DNA of 64,000 nucleotides from Hydrogenophaga sp. 2FB (GTDB lineage Bacteria > Pseudomonadota > Gammaproteobacteria > Burkholderiales > Burkholderiaceae_C), in NCBI RefSeq assembly GCF_005503365.1, contig NZ_SCML01000013.1, forward strand, positions 55,367-119,366, read 5' to 3'. Made by a program: the position numbers and the translations under genes. Position 1 is the first letter of the stretch. The number at the start of each line of letters is the position of its first letter. Below are positions 16,190 through 24,997 of this stretch, in pieces. A model generated the notes under the pieces. That model was given only the letters and a program-made list of their open reading frames with translations, was not told the DNA's origin and searched no databases.

Positions 16190-16956
16190 GCACCCCCACC
16201 CTGGAAGCGCCCCCCGCGTCGCTGAGCCTGCGCAACGTGGGCAAGACCTACCGCATCGACGGGCAGGACCTGCCGGTGCTGCAGCGCATTGGCCTGGACA
16301 TAACGCGCGGCGAGTTCATCGGCATCGTGGGCGCGTCCGGCTGCGGCAAGTCCACACTGCTGCGCCTGATCGCGGGGCTGGATCACCGCTTCGATGGTGA
16401 GATCCTGATCGAAGGCCACCCGGTGGCCGGGCCGGGCGTGGAGCGCAGCCTGGTGTTCCAGGACCACCGCCTGTTTCCCTGGCTCAGCGTGACGGACAAC
16501 ATCGCCCTGGGACTGGACAGCCTGGCCCTGGGCCGGCATGAGCGCCAGGCGCGCATCCAGGAGCAACTGGAACTCGTGGGCCTGACCGGTTTTGCCCAGG
16601 CCTACCCGCACCAGCTCTCGGGCGGCATGGCCCAACGCGCTGCGATCGCGCGGGCGCTGGTGTCGCGGCCCGACATCCTGCTGATGGACGAACCGTTCGG
16701 CGCGCTGGATTCGATCACGCGTGCCCACATGCAGGAGGAGTTGCTGCGCATCTGGCGCGAACGCCGCGTGACAGTGGTGATCGTCACCCACGACGTGGAC
16801 GAGGCCGTGTTCCTCGGGGACCGCGTGGCGGTGATGGAGCCCCGGCCGGGGCGGCTGCAGAGCGTGATCGGGGTAGACCTGCCACGCCCGCGCTTGCGCA
16901 CGGACGCGGCGTTCAATCAGGTCAAGCAGCGCGTGCTGGCCCAGCTCAAACGCTGA
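16186..16956 (+). CDS. ABC transporter ATPase (SsuB/TauB type)
   Basis: A 256-residue ATPase that powers the preceding importer. Walker A is GASGCGKST at about residues 49-57, the Q loop is LVFQDHRLFPWLSV, the ABC signature is LSGGMAQRAAIARAL, Walker B is ILLMDEPFGALD, and the switch His is in VIVTHDVDEAV. All catalytic residues are intact. The start at 16186 overlaps the permease stop by 4 bp and follows a GGAG. The gene is convergent with purM, 13 bp apart, without an obvious strong terminator in between. Confidence 0.95.
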   Translation: MSTPTLEAPPASLSLRNVGKTYRIDGQDLPVLQRIGLDITRGEFIGIVGASGCGKSTLLRLIAGLDHRFDGEILIEGHPVAGPGVERSLVFQDHRLFPWLSVTDNIALGLDSLALGRHERQARIQEQLELVGLTGFAQAYPHQLSGGMAQRAAIARALVSRPDILLMDEPFGALDSITRAHMQEELLRIWRERRVTVVIVTHDVDEAVFLGDRVAVMEPRPGRLQSVIGVDLPRPRLRTDAAFNQVKQRVLAQLKR

Positions 16957-16969
16957 GCCGACGGCCGTT

Positions 16970-18007
16970 TCAGGCGACGACCACCGCCGAGCCGTCGCCG
17001 CGCGGCGCGATCTGGCCGATCTCGTACACCGTCTCGCCCAGGCCACGCAGGGTGGCGGCGCAGGCGGCGGCCTGGTCGGCGGCGATCACCACCACCATGC
17101 CGATGCCGTTGTTGAAGGTGCGGTTCATCTCGATGTCGTCGATGCCGGCGGTTTTCTGCAGCCAGGCGAACAGCTCGGTCTGCGGCCAGCTGCCCTTCAC
17201 CAGGTGGGCGGCCGTGCCTTCGGGCAGCACGCGCGGGATGTTTTCCAGCAAGCCGCCACCGGTGATGTGGGCCAGCGCCTTGATCGGGTGGGCGGCCAGC
17301 GCGGCCAGCACGTTCTTCACGTAGAGGCGGGTGGGCTTCATGATGGCCTGCCGGAACGGCTGGCCGTCCAGCGTGGCGGGCAGGTTCTCGCCCGCGCGCT
17401 CCAGGCACTTGCGCACCAGCGAGAAACCGTTGGAATGCACGCCGTGCGAGGCCAGGCCCAGCACCACGTCGCCGGGCGTCACGTTCTGGCCATTGAGAAT
17501 CTTCGACTTTTCGACCGCGCCGACGCAAAAGCCCGCCAGGTCGTACTCGCCCGCCGGGTACATGCCCGGCATTTCGGCGGTTTCGCCGCCGATCAGCGCA
17601 CAACCGCTGAGTTCGCAGCCTTTGGCGATGCCGCCGACCACGGCCGCGGCCGTGTCCACGTCGAGTTTGCCGCAGGCGAAATAGTCCAGGAAGAACAGCG
17701 GCTCGGCGCCTTGCACCAGCACGTCGTTCACGCTCATGCCCACCAGGTCGATGCCCACGGTGTCGTGGATGTTCCATTCGAAGGCCAGCTTGAGCTTGGT
17801 GCCCACGCCGTCGGTGCCCGAGACCAGCACCGGCTCCTTGTAGCGTTTGGGCACTTCGAACAGCGCGCCAAAGCCGCCAATGCCGGCCAGCACGCCCTCG
17901 CGCATGGTCTTTTTGGCCAGCGGCTTGATGCGTTCAACCAGTGCGTCGCCCGCGTCGATGTCAACGCCGGCGTCTTTGTACGAAAGGGGAGTGGAAGGGG
18001 TGGTCAT
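16970..18007 (-). CDS. purM: phosphoribosylformylglycinamidine cyclo-ligase
   Basis: AIR synthetase: ATP-dependent ring closure of FGAM to 5-aminoimidazole ribonucleotide, step five of purine synthesis. 345 residues, normal for the family. The N-terminal [20 protein letters not shown] and the ATP-binding [14 protein letters not shown] with [14 protein letters not shown] are hallmark PurM sequences; [15 protein letters not shown] is the second conserved region. Monocistronic on the minus strand and divergent from hda with a 233-bp spacer. That spacer has a plausible -10 (TAGAAT near 18095) on the plus strand but no obvious PUR box was identified. Confidence 0.97.
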   Translation of the reverse strand: MTTPSTPLSYKDAGVDIDAGDALVERIKPLAKKTMREGVLAGIGGFGALFEVPKRYKEPVLVSGTDGVGTKLKLAFEWNIHDTVGIDLVGMSVNDVLVQGAEPLFFLDYFACGKLDVDTAAAVVGGIAKGCELSGCALIGGETAEMPGMYPAGEYDLAGFCVGAVEKSKILNGQNVTPGDVVLGLASHGVHSNGFSLVRKCLERAGENLPATLDGQPFRQAIMKPTRLYVKNVLAALAAHPIKALAHITGGGLLENIPRVLPEGTAAHLVKGSWPQTELFAWLQKTAGIDDIEMNRTFNNGIGMVVVIAADQAAACAATLRGLGETVYEIGQIAPRGDGSAVVVA

Positions 18008-18240
18008 GTGAGGGGCGGCCCGGTCGCGAAGCGGGGCGGTCGATAGGCGGGAGGCTGGGAGGGTGATGCTTTCGGGTACCCTGAGGCAGCCCGATAGAAT
18101 TTGGCCCAGATTTTAAGGGTTCGCCCCTGCGACCCTGTTCACCTGCCGAGCTCTACCCACATGTCCCTGACGTCCCACCAGATCTGCGCCTCGCTGCGGG
18201 CAGAGACCGCGGCAGCGCGATGAGCACCGGATCGTCCCCC

Positions 18241-18927
18241 ATGAAACAGCTGGCGCTGGACATTGGCTTCGCACCCGTGCCCACCCTGGCCAACTTCGTC
18301 GTCGCCGGCAACGAGGCCGCGATCGAGCATGTCAGCCTCTGGACCCACAACCCCCTGCGCTCGCCCGTGCCCACCTTCATCTGGGGCGAGAGCGGCAGCG
18401 GCAAAACGCATTTGCTGCGCGCGGTGCGCGAATCCTTGCGCGAGCAGGGCGGCCGCGTGGGCTGGCTCGACGCCAGCACCTTCGACCCGCCGGAGTTCGA
18501 CGATCAATGGAACGTCGTGCTGCTGGACAACTGCCACCTCTACACCGCGGCCCAGCAGGCGACCGCCTTCAACTGGTTCGTCAACGCGCAAAGCCCGGCC
18601 CATGGCCCGGCGCGCTGGGTGCTGGCGGCGGCCAACTGCCCACCGTCCGACCTGCGCCTGCGCGAAGACCTGCGCACCCGCTTGGGCTGGGGCCATGTGT
18701 TCCAGCTGCAGGCGCTGAGCGAAACCGAGCGCCGCGCCGTGCTGCGCCGCGCCGCCGACGAGCGTGGGGTGTTCCTGAGCGACGAGGTCATGGACTTCAT
18801 GCTGCGCCGCTTCTCGCGCGACCTCTCCAGCCTCATGCTGCTGCTCGACCAGCTCGACGCCTACGCCCTGCGCACGCAGCGCGCCATCACCATCCCCTTG
18901 ATCAAATCGATGCTGGAAAACGAATGA
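18241..18927 (+). CDS. hda: DnaA regulatory inactivator Hda
   Basis: DnaA-related AAA+ protein that, with the DNA-loaded sliding clamp, triggers ATP hydrolysis on DnaA to prevent re-initiation of replication. 228 residues. The start MKQLALDIG contains the clamp-binding motif QLALDI typical of Hda. Walker A is WGESGSGKTHLLRA (about residues 43-56), Walker B is VVLLDNCH, and the arginine-finger/sensor region follows RLRLREDLRTRLGWG. An in-frame ATG 21 bp upstream exists but would bury the clamp motif. First gene of the overlapping set hda, HAD-IB, pcnB, folK, an arrangement common in Burkholderiales. Confidence 0.93.
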   Translation: MKQLALDIGFAPVPTLANFVVAGNEAAIEHVSLWTHNPLRSPVPTFIWGESGSGKTHLLRAVRESLREQGGRVGWLDASTFDPPEFDDQWNVVLLDNCHLYTAAQQATAFNWFVNAQSPAHGPARWVLAAANCPPSDLRLREDLRTRLGWGHVFQLQALSETERRAVLRRAADERGVFLSDEVMDFMLRRFSRDLSSLMLLLDQLDAYALRTQRAITIPLIKSMLENE

Positions 18928-19592
18928 AATTGGCCCTTTTCGACCTGGACCACACCCTGATCCCGCTCGATTCCGACCACGCCTGGGGCGAATTCACCGT
19001 GAAGCTGGGCTGGCGCGATGCCCGCCATTTCTCCGAGGCCAACGACGGTTTCTACGCCGACTACAAGGCCGGCACGCTCGACATCCACCGCTATGTGCGC
19101 TTCGCCATCGAGGCGGTGCGCGAACATGGCGTCGTGGCCGCGAACAAGGCGCATGAGCAGTTCATGGAGGAGGTCATCGCGCCGGTGATCGGCGAGCCCG
19201 CGCGCGCGCTGCTGCGCCGCCACCAGAGCGCCGGAGACACGGTGGTGATCGTCACCGCCACCAACGAGTTCGTCACCCGCCCGATCGCGCGCGCGTTTGG
19301 GGTCGACCAGCTGATCGCGATCGAGCTCGAGCGCGACGCCCGGGGCGAGCCCACGGGGGAAATCCACGGCACGCCGTCCTTCCGCGAGGGCAAGATCGCC
19401 CGTGTGGAACAATGGCTGGCTGCACGCGGGCTGGACTGGTCGCGCGTGACGCACAGCACCTTCTACAGCGACTCCATCAACGACCTGTCCCTGCTGGAAC
19501 GCGTGCACGAGCCCGTGGCCACCAACCCGGATGCCCGGCTCAGCGCCATCGCCCTCGAACGGGGCTGGCGCACATTGAACCTATTCGAATGA
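18924..19592 (+). CDS. HAD-IB family phosphatase (SerB-like)
   Basis: A 222-residue phosphatase of the HAD superfamily, subfamily IB. Motif I is FDLDHTLIPLDSD at residues 6-18 with nucleophile and acid/base aspartates, motif II is VIVTATNEF, and motifs III/IV are the Lys in FREGKIARV and YSDSINDLSLLE. The cap is a small helical insert after motif I. Members can be phosphoserine or histidinol phosphatases; the substrate here cannot be fixed. It overlaps hda at its start and pcnB at its end, each by 4 bp (ATGA), so it belongs to a tightly coupled operon with no obvious metabolic link. Confidence 0.88.
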   Translation: MKLALFDLDHTLIPLDSDHAWGEFTVKLGWRDARHFSEANDGFYADYKAGTLDIHRYVRFAIEAVREHGVVAANKAHEQFMEEVIAPVIGEPARALLRRHQSAGDTVVIVTATNEFVTRPIARAFGVDQLIAIELERDARGEPTGEIHGTPSFREGKIARVEQWLAARGLDWSRVTHSTFYSDSINDLSLLERVHEPVATNPDARLSAIALERGWRTLNLFE

Positions 19593-21229
19593 TAAAAAAA
19601 CTCATCGATCGGCTGTTGGGCAAGCCCAGCGCCACCTCCGGCCGCCGCGCCAACCCGTTCGGCAAACGTGAAGACGTGCCGGTCAGCGTGCACGGCATCG
19701 ACCGCAGCCTGGTGGACCAGCGCGCGCTGGACGTGGTGCACACGCTCAAACAGGGCGGTTTCGAGGCCTACCTGGTCGGCGGCGCGGTGCGCGACCTGCT
19801 GCTGGGCCTGCGCCCGAAGGACTTCGACGTCGCCACCAGCGCCACGCCCGAGCAGGTCAAAAGCCTGTTCCGCCGCGCCTTCATCATCGGCCGGCGCTTT
19901 CGCATCGTGCACGTGGTCTACGGCCGTGGGCGCGAGCACGAAGTCATCGAAGTGTCGACCTTCCGCGCCTACCTCGACAACGCCGCCGCCGAACAGGTGG
20001 CCGGCAACGAGCGCACCAGCAAGGGCGAACTCGCGGGCATGAAGCACGCGGTGGACGCCAGCGGTCGCGTGCTGCGCGACAACGTCTGGGGGCCGATCGA
20101 GCAGGATGCCGCGCGGCGCGACTTCAGCATCAACGCGATGTACTACGACCCGGAAACGCAGACCGTGGTCGACTTCCACCACGGCATCCGCGACGCCAAG
20201 AAGCGCACGCTGCGCATGATTGGCGACGCCGCCACGCGCTACCGCGAAGACCCGGTGCGCATCATCCGCGCCGTGCGTTTCGCCGCCAAACTCAGCGGCC
20301 TGGGCTTCACCTTCGATGCCAAGACACTGGCGCCGCTGGCCTCGTCGCACACGCTGCTGGCCGACGTGCCGCAAAGCCGTCTGTTCGACGAAATGCTCAA
20401 GCTGCTGCAGACCGGTCACGCGCTGGCCAGCGTGGCGCAGCTCAAGGCCGTGGGCCTGGGCACCGGCATCTACCCGCTGCTCGACGTGGTGGTGCAGCGC
20501 GCCGACGACGAGTTCGTGAAGCTGGCGCTGCAAGACACCGACCGCCGCGTGAGCGAAAGCAAACCCGTGGCGCCCAGCTTCCTGCTGGCCTGTGTGCTCT
20601 GGGCCGACGTGCGCAAGGGCTGGAACCAGCGCCTCACGCCGCGCCCCGGCCAGCGCCCGCCGCCGCCGTTCGCGGCGTTGCAGGACGCCGTGGACGACGC
20701 CTTCGAGGCGCGCATTGGCGACGTGTCGGGCCGCGGCAAGCTGGGTGCGGACATGCGCGAGATCTGGATGATGCAGCCACGCTTTGACAAGCGCGTGGGC
20801 ACCTCGCCCTTCAGCCTGGCCGACCAGCCGCGTTTCCGCGCCGGTTTCGACTTCCTGCGCCTGCGCGGACAGGTGGGCGAAGTGGAAGAGGAGCTCGTCC
20901 ACTGGTGGGAAACCTTCAGCACCGCCAGCGACGCGATGCGCGAAGACATGGTCGACGCGCAACGCCGCGAGAACCTGGCCAAGCCGGGCGCGGGCAAGGC
21001 CCGGCGCGTCAAGCGCACGGACCCGGAGCACCCTGCGGCTCAGGAGGCCCCCGAGGTTGATCCCCGCTTCCGTGCCACGGACGAGGATGGCGAGGCCGAC
21101 GAAACCAACGAAGACGCGCCACAGGGCGAGGCCGCGGCGCCAGCCAAGAAGCGCCGCCGTCGCCGCCGCAAGCCCGGTGACGCCAGCCGTGCCCCAGGTG
21201 GCGAGGGCGGCGGCGAGACGGCCGACTGA
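19589..21229 (+). CDS. pcnB: poly(A) polymerase I
   Basis: Adds poly(A) tails to RNA 3' ends and so marks RNA for decay. 546 residues, longer than the 450-470 of many homologues because of a charged C-terminal tail of about 80 residues containing KKRRRRRRKPG. The nucleotidyltransferase head is LVGGAVRDLLLGLRPKDFDV with the catalytic DxD, followed by RRFRIVHVVYGRGREHEVIE and RRDFSINAMYYDP; the RNA-binding neck is RYREDPVRIIRAVRFAAKLS. These match PcnB rather than tRNA nucleotidyltransferase (no HD domain is seen). Overlaps the phosphatase gene by 4 bp; folK follows after 18 bp. Confidence 0.94.
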   Translation: MIKKLIDRLLGKPSATSGRRANPFGKREDVPVSVHGIDRSLVDQRALDVVHTLKQGGFEAYLVGGAVRDLLLGLRPKDFDVATSATPEQVKSLFRRAFIIGRRFRIVHVVYGRGREHEVIEVSTFRAYLDNAAAEQVAGNERTSKGELAGMKHAVDASGRVLRDNVWGPIEQDAARRDFSINAMYYDPETQTVVDFHHGIRDAKKRTLRMIGDAATRYREDPVRIIRAVRFAAKLSGLGFTFDAKTLAPLASSHTLLADVPQSRLFDEMLKLLQTGHALASVAQLKAVGLGTGIYPLLDVVVQRADDEFVKLALQDTDRRVSESKPVAPSFLLACVLWADVRKGWNQRLTPRPGQRPPPPFAALQDAVDDAFEARIGDVSGRGKLGADMREIWMMQPRFDKRVGTSPFSLADQPRFRAGFDFLRLRGQVGEVEEELVHWWETFSTASDAMREDMVDAQRRENLAKPGAGKARRVKRTDPEHPAAQEAPEVDPRFRATDEDGEADETNEDAPQGEAAAPAKKRRRRRRKPGDASRAPGGEGGGETAD

Positions 21230-21247
21230 CGCACGCAGGGTTTTCTG

Positions 21248-21751
21248 ATGCCCACGTCGCGCGCCGAGGTCACGGCCTTTGTCGCTCTGGGCGCCAATCT
21301 GGGCGATGCCGCGCAGGCACTGCGTGACGCGCTCGCCGCGCTGAATGCCACGGCTGGCGTGCGCCTGGTGCGTGCGTCCAGCCTGTACCGCACGGCGCCG
21401 ATCGATTCCAGCGGACCCGACTACCTCAACGCCGTGGCCGAAGTGAGCACCACGCTCACCGCGCCCGCCTTGCTCGACGCGTTGCAGGCCATCGAGCAGA
21501 CGGCTGGGCGCGAGCGGCCGTACCGCAACGCGCCGCGCACGCTCGACCTGGATCTGCTGCTGTACGGCGATGGCCGTATCGATTCACCGCGCCTGACCGT
21601 GCCGCATCCGCGCATGCAGGAACGGGCTTTTGCGCTCGTACCACTGGCCGAGATCGCGCCCGAGCGCGTGAGCGCGGCGCAACTGCGCGCCGTGTCGGAC
21701 CAGCGCATCGAAAAGCTGGATCGGAGCGCGCCGATCTCGACCACCCGCTGA
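21248..21751 (+). CDS. folK: 2-amino-4-hydroxy-6-hydroxymethyldihydropteridine pyrophosphokinase
   Basis: HPPK of folate synthesis: transfers pyrophosphate from ATP to the pterin before condensation with p-aminobenzoate. 167 residues, normal length. Motifs: [10 protein letters not shown] at the N terminus, [40 protein letters not shown] (the HPPK signature with the metal-binding aspartates) and [20 protein letters not shown]. The last gene of the hda set; it is convergent with the phosphotransferase gene 14 bp away. Confidence 0.96.
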   Translation: MPTSRAEVTAFVALGANLGDAAQALRDALAALNATAGVRLVRASSLYRTAPIDSSGPDYLNAVAEVSTTLTAPALLDALQAIEQTAGRERPYRNAPRTLDLDLLLYGDGRIDSPRLTVPHPRMQERAFALVPLAEIAPERVSAAQLRAVSDQRIEKLDRSAPISTTR

Positions 21752-21765
21752 ACCCACGCCGAGGT

Positions 21766-22566
21766 TCAGTCGACCAGGCCCAGCGCCGCTGCGGCCTTTT
21801 GTGCGATCTCCAGCGTGCGCCCGGGCACGCCGTGGTCTTCCTCCGACCACACCATGGACAAACCGGCCCATGCGAGCACCCATTGCAGCAGGCGTTGACG
21901 CTCGATGCCAGCAACCTGCGCGACGATCTCGATGCGGCGTTCAAAACGGCCCGGTGCGAGCGCGCTTTCCGGGTCGGGGTTGCAGAAGAGGTTGGCGTGG
22001 TCGAATCCGCGCTCGCCATACAGGCCCTTGGGGTCGATGGCCAGCCATCCCGCAGGGCCGAAGTCGAGCACGTTGCCATGGTGAATATCGCCGTGCAGCA
22101 CCATGGTATCGCGTGGTGCCGCGAGCAACGTGCGGGCGGTGCTGGCACAGTGTTCAAGGACACCGCCGTGCGTCTGCGCCCCGGCCCACAGCGCGTTGAA
22201 CCAGGGCTCCAGCGGGACCAGGGCAGGGCGCGGCGAGGGGCGTGGTGCGTGCAGCTGTGCAGCGGTTGCGCACAGAATGCGCGTGGCCTCGTCGTCGCGG
22301 CCCTGGTGGACCATCTGTGTGAGCGTGTCGAGGCCTTGCGCGCGCGCCAGCAGCAAGGCGTTTCCACCGTGCGCCAGCACGGGTGCCGCGCCACCGCCGT
22401 TCCACCAGACCATGAGCCGGTTGCCCGCCAGTTCCTCCGGCTCGTCGGTCACCTTGAGCATCGCCGGTTGACCCTGCCAGCGCACCGGCAGCAGATGGCC
22501 GCTCGACGAGGCAAAGGCCTCGCCATCGATGGTCAGGGCCCAGGCGCTCAGGTGGGGTTCAAACAC
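21766..22566 (-). CDS. aminoglycoside phosphotransferase family kinase (streptomycin 6-kinase-like)
   Basis: A kinase-like protein of about 266 residues in the APH(6)/hydroxyurea-phosphotransferase family. The catalytic loop is MVLHGDIHHGNVLDFG and the metal-binding motif is WLAIDPKGLYGERGFD. Early LPVRWQGQPAMLKVTDE holds the ATP-binding lysine, and GGGAAPVLAHGGNALLLAR is typical. The start is uncertain: a GTG at 22566 gives the family-like VFEPHLSAW N terminus and lies right after the pdxH stop; an ATG at 22602 would overlap pdxH by 35 bp. In most environmental bacteria such genes are chromosomal with unknown natural substrate, so resistance should not be assumed. Confidence 0.8.
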   Translation of the reverse strand: MFEPHLSAWALTIDGEAFASSSGHLLPVRWQGQPAMLKVTDEPEELAGNRLMVWWNGGGAAPVLAHGGNALLLARAQGLDTLTQMVHQGRDDEATRILCATAAQLHAPRPSPRPALVPLEPWFNALWAGAQTHGGVLEHCASTARTLLAAPRDTMVLHGDIHHGNVLDFGPAGWLAIDPKGLYGERGFDHANLFCNPDPESALAPGRFERRIEIVAQVAGIERQRLLQWVLAWAGLSMVWSEEDHGVPGRTLEIAQKAAAALGLVD

Positions 22567-22567
22567 G

Positions 22568-23203
22568 TCAGGGTGCAAGCCGCTCGCGCAGCCATGCGCC
22601 ATCGGCCTGCGCGGTGTAGCGCAGCCGGTCGTGCAGCCGGCTCTTGCGGCCCTGCCAGAACTGCCAGTTGTCGGGCTTGAGGCGGTAGCCGCCCCAGTGC
22701 GGCGGGCGCGGGGGCTTCAGCAGAAACTGCGCGCCGTACTTCGCCGCATTGGTCACCAGCACCGTGCGGCTCTCGATCACCTCGCTTTGCGGGCTGGCCC
22801 AGGCGCCAATGCGGCTGTCCAGTGGACGGCTGTGGAAGTACGCGTCGCTTTCCTCATCGCTGACCTTTTCCACCACGCCTTCGATGCGTACCACGCGCTC
22901 GAGCTCGACCCAGTGGAACTGCAGCGCGGCAAACGGGTTGCCGGCGAGTTCGCGGCCCTTGCGGCTCTGGTAGTTGGTGTACCAGACGATGCCGCGCTCG
23001 TCGTAGCCCTTGATCAACACGATGCGCGTGCTCGGGCGCAGGTCCGAGCCCACGGTGGCGAGGGTCATGGCATTGGGCTCGGGCACCTCGCCACGGATGG
23101 CTTCATTGAGCCATTGGTCGAACTGTTTCAAGGGGTCGGCGTTCGACGCCGTTTCACTCAGTTCGGCTTTCTCGTAACTCTTGCGCAGGTCGGCGATGTT
23201 CAT
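22568..23203 (-). CDS. pdxH: pyridoxamine 5'-phosphate oxidase
   Basis: FMN-dependent oxidase that makes pyridoxal 5'-phosphate from PNP or PMP. 211 residues, typical. Motifs: [34 protein letters not shown] (FMN contacts), [32 protein letters not shown], and the C-terminal signature [17 protein letters not shown]. Its stop is directly followed by the phosphotransferase gene on the same strand. The upstream spacer to chaC holds a long imperfect hairpin. High confidence. Confidence 0.97.
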   Translation of the reverse strand: MNIADLRKSYEKAELSETASNADPLKQFDQWLNEAIRGEVPEPNAMTLATVGSDLRPSTRIVLIKGYDERGIVWYTNYQSRKGRELAGNPFAALQFHWVELERVVRIEGVVEKVSDEESDAYFHSRPLDSRIGAWASPQSEVIESRTVLVTNAAKYGAQFLLKPPRPPHWGGYRLKPDNWQFWQGRKSRLHDRLRYTAQADGAWLRERLAP

Positions 23204-23235
23204 GCGGGCAGTATAGGAGTGGGTCTAGTGCGCTG

Positions 23236-23279
23236 TCCCGCCCACAACCGCTCGATTTCATGCGCAGTTGTAGGCGGGA
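23236..23279. other. imperfect hairpin around the chaC stop codon
   Basis: Arms TCCCGCCCACAAC (23236-23248) and GTTGTAGGCGGGA (23267-23279) pair over 13 positions with one mismatch and an 18-nt loop that contains the chaC stop. No T run follows, so it is not a classic terminator; it may stabilise the 3' end of the chaC message. Confidence 0.4.
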
Positions 23280-23929
23280 GAGTGCACTTGGTCAGACTTG
23301 ACCATGGGATCGTCGGCGAGCAGCAGCAGCTTCTGCAGCGCGCGGTCGTGAATGCCGTGGTGCAGCAGGCCTTCGAAGGTCTGGCGCGCGTAGTCCAGCG
23401 TGGTGCCGTAGCGCCCGCAGGAACGCGCAAAGATCTCGCGGTAGCGCTCGTCGCTCAGCGTGCCGGTGTAGCTCGGGCTGTGCCGCGAGAGCGTGAAGGC
23501 GAGCGCGCGCACCGGGCCTTGTGGTGTGTCGCAGTGCAGCCATCGGGGGTCGTACACCGGGTTGGGCATTTCGCGCGCCCACAGCACGGGCATGAGCGCC
23601 TCCACCTGGTCGTGCGGTACGCGCAAGGCCAGGCCGGCGCAGCTGCCACCGGGCATGAGGGCGAAGACAAGGCCCGGGCACTCATAGGTGCCGCGGTTGA
23701 CGCGGCTCCACATCTTCAGACAGCGGTTGTAGCCGCGCACGCGGGCGGGGCGCTGCTCGACGGCGTCGAACTCGGGCCGCCAGACCAGCGAGGCGTAGGC
23801 GAACACCCAGAGATCGGGGCGTGGCCCCTGCGCACGCCAGTGGGCCAGGGTGTCGGTCATCATCTGCGCGCCGTTTCGCAGCGCAGGGTCGTGGCGCGCT
23901 CGCGCGCTCGAAGTGTCACGGTGGGCCAT
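23258..23929 (-). CDS. chaC: gamma-glutamylcyclotransferase, ChaC family
   Basis: Cleaves glutathione to 5-oxoproline and Cys-Gly in the cytosol. 223 residues, including about 24 poorly conserved N-terminal residues before the conserved part. The ligand loop is WVFAYASLVWRPEF (YxSL motif) at about residues 41-54; RVRGYNRCLKMWSRVNRG and the acidic catalytic region after VHSPGLVF-like PGLVFALMPGGSCAGLALRV follow; YREIFARSCGRYGTT and YARQTFEGLLHHGI are typical of ChaC. The shorter start at an internal ATG (MMTDTLAHW, about 23863) is also possible. Divergent from the OmpA-like gene. Confidence 0.9.
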   Translation of the reverse strand: MAHRDTSSARARHDPALRNGAQMMTDTLAHWRAQGPRPDLWVFAYASLVWRPEFDAVEQRPARVRGYNRCLKMWSRVNRGTYECPGLVFALMPGGSCAGLALRVPHDQVEALMPVLWAREMPNPVYDPRWLHCDTPQGPVRALAFTLSRHSPSYTGTLSDERYREIFARSCGRYGTTLDYARQTFEGLLHHGIHDRALQKLLLLADDPMVKSDQVHSPAYNCA

Positions 23930-23979
23930 TTACAATCTTCGTCGAGTTCTTCCCATTATTCTTCACGGAGTCTTTCCCT

Positions 23980-24504
23980 ATGTCCTCTCAGGATGACGAA
24001 CCCGAATACCGCGTCGTAGCCCTTGTGCTGATCAGCTTGGTCGTGTTGGTGGTGGGTGCTGTCCTGGGCATCGGCATCCACAAGTCGCGCGGTTCCGCGC
24101 CCAGCGCCGCCAGCACGGCGGCCGTGGCGCCTGCCGCTGCGCCCGCACCCGCTGCCGCCGCCCCGGTGGGCGATGACGCCAGCGTGGTGGTGGAAAACGG
24201 CGTGGTGAAGTTCTACTTCGCTTCCGGCAAGGCCGATCTGGCCTCGGGCGCGTTGGACGCCTTGAGCGAAGTCATCGCCGCCGGCAAGGCCGGCAAGAAG
24301 CTGGTGCTCTCGGGCTTCCACGACGCCACGGGCAGCGCGGCCGCCAACGCCGAACTGGCCAAGCAACGCGCCATCGTCGTGCGCGATGCGCTGGTGGGTG
24401 CGGGCGTGGCCGAAAGTGCGGTGGAGCTGAAGAAGCCCGAGCAGACCCTGGCCAGTGGCAACAACGCCGAAGCGCGCCGCGTGGAAGTGACGATCGCGCC
24501 CTGA
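23980..24504 (+). CDS. OmpA-family protein with N-terminal membrane anchor
   Basis: A 174-residue protein with one membrane segment (about residues 11-33), an Ala/Pro-rich linker (about 38-60) and a C-terminal OmpA-like peptidoglycan-binding domain. The domain shows VKFYFASGKADLAS, LVLSGFHDATGSAAANAELAKQRA (the Asp and Arg that contact diaminopimelate are displaced relative to OmpA) and NNAEARRVEVTI. The start has GGAG about 9 nt upstream. It lacks a cleaved signal, so it is likely anchored in the inner membrane and reaches into the periplasm to bind the cell wall. Monocistronic, ended by a strong terminator. Confidence 0.85.
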   Translation: MSSQDDEPEYRVVALVLISLVVLVVGAVLGIGIHKSRGSAPSAASTAAVAPAAAPAPAAAAPVGDDASVVVENGVVKFYFASGKADLASGALDALSEVIAAGKAGKKLVLSGFHDATGSAAANAELAKQRAIVVRDALVGAGVAESAVELKKPEQTLASGNNAEARRVEVTIAP

Positions 24505-24524
24505 GCGTCTTTCCCTTCGCGCAC

Positions 24525-24552
24525 AAAAATGCCCGGCTTGCCGGGCATTTTT
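24525..24552. terminator. bidirectional terminator between OmpA-like gene and gloA
   Basis: AAAAATGCCCGG (24525-24536), loop CTTG, CCGGGCATTTTT (24541-24552). A 12-bp perfect stem with A and T runs on the two sides serves both convergent genes. Confidence 0.92.
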
Positions 24553-24581
24553 TTCGTCTGTCTGTCGTCAGGCGGAAGTGG

Positions 24582-24992
24582 TCAGCGCAGGCCCTGTCCG
24601 CTCTGGTACTCCGCGCGCTGGATCAATTCAATCTTGTACCCATCCGGGTCCGTCACGAAAGCGATCACCGTGGTGCCGCCTTTCACCGGGCCGGCTTCGC
24701 GCGTCACGTTGCCGCCGGCGGCCTTGATCTTTTCGCAGGCGGCGTAGGCATCGGGCACGCCCAGGGCGATGTGGCCATAGGCCGTGCCGAGTTCGTAGCG
24801 CTCGGTGCCCCAGTTGTAGGTGAGTTCGATCTCGGCCTGCGCCGGATTGCCCTCGTAGCCCACGAAGGCCAGCGAGTATTTGTACTCGGGGTTCTCCGAG
24901 GTGCGCAGCAGTTGCATGCCCAGCACCTGGGTGTAGAAGTCGATCGAGCGCTGGAGGTTGCCCACGCGCAGCATGGTGTGTAGAAGTCTCAT
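24582..24992 (-). CDS. gloA: lactoylglutathione lyase (glyoxalase I)
   Basis: Metal-dependent isomerase that converts the methylglyoxal-glutathione hemithioacetal to S-lactoylglutathione. 136 residues, the usual size for the bacterial Ni-type enzyme. Family sequences: [20 protein letters not shown] with metal ligand His5, [34 protein letters not shown] (ligand Glu and His) and [15 protein letters not shown] (ligand Glu). The C terminus is short. It lies 5 bp downstream of the thioesterase gene on the same strand, probably one transcript under the MarR operator. Confidence 0.96.
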   Translation of the reverse strand: MRLLHTMLRVGNLQRSIDFYTQVLGMQLLRTSENPEYKYSLAFVGYEGNPAQAEIELTYNWGTERYELGTAYGHIALGVPDAYAACEKIKAAGGNVTREAGPVKGGTTVIAFVTDPDGYKIELIQRAEYQSGQGLR

Positions 24993-24997
24993 GCGCG

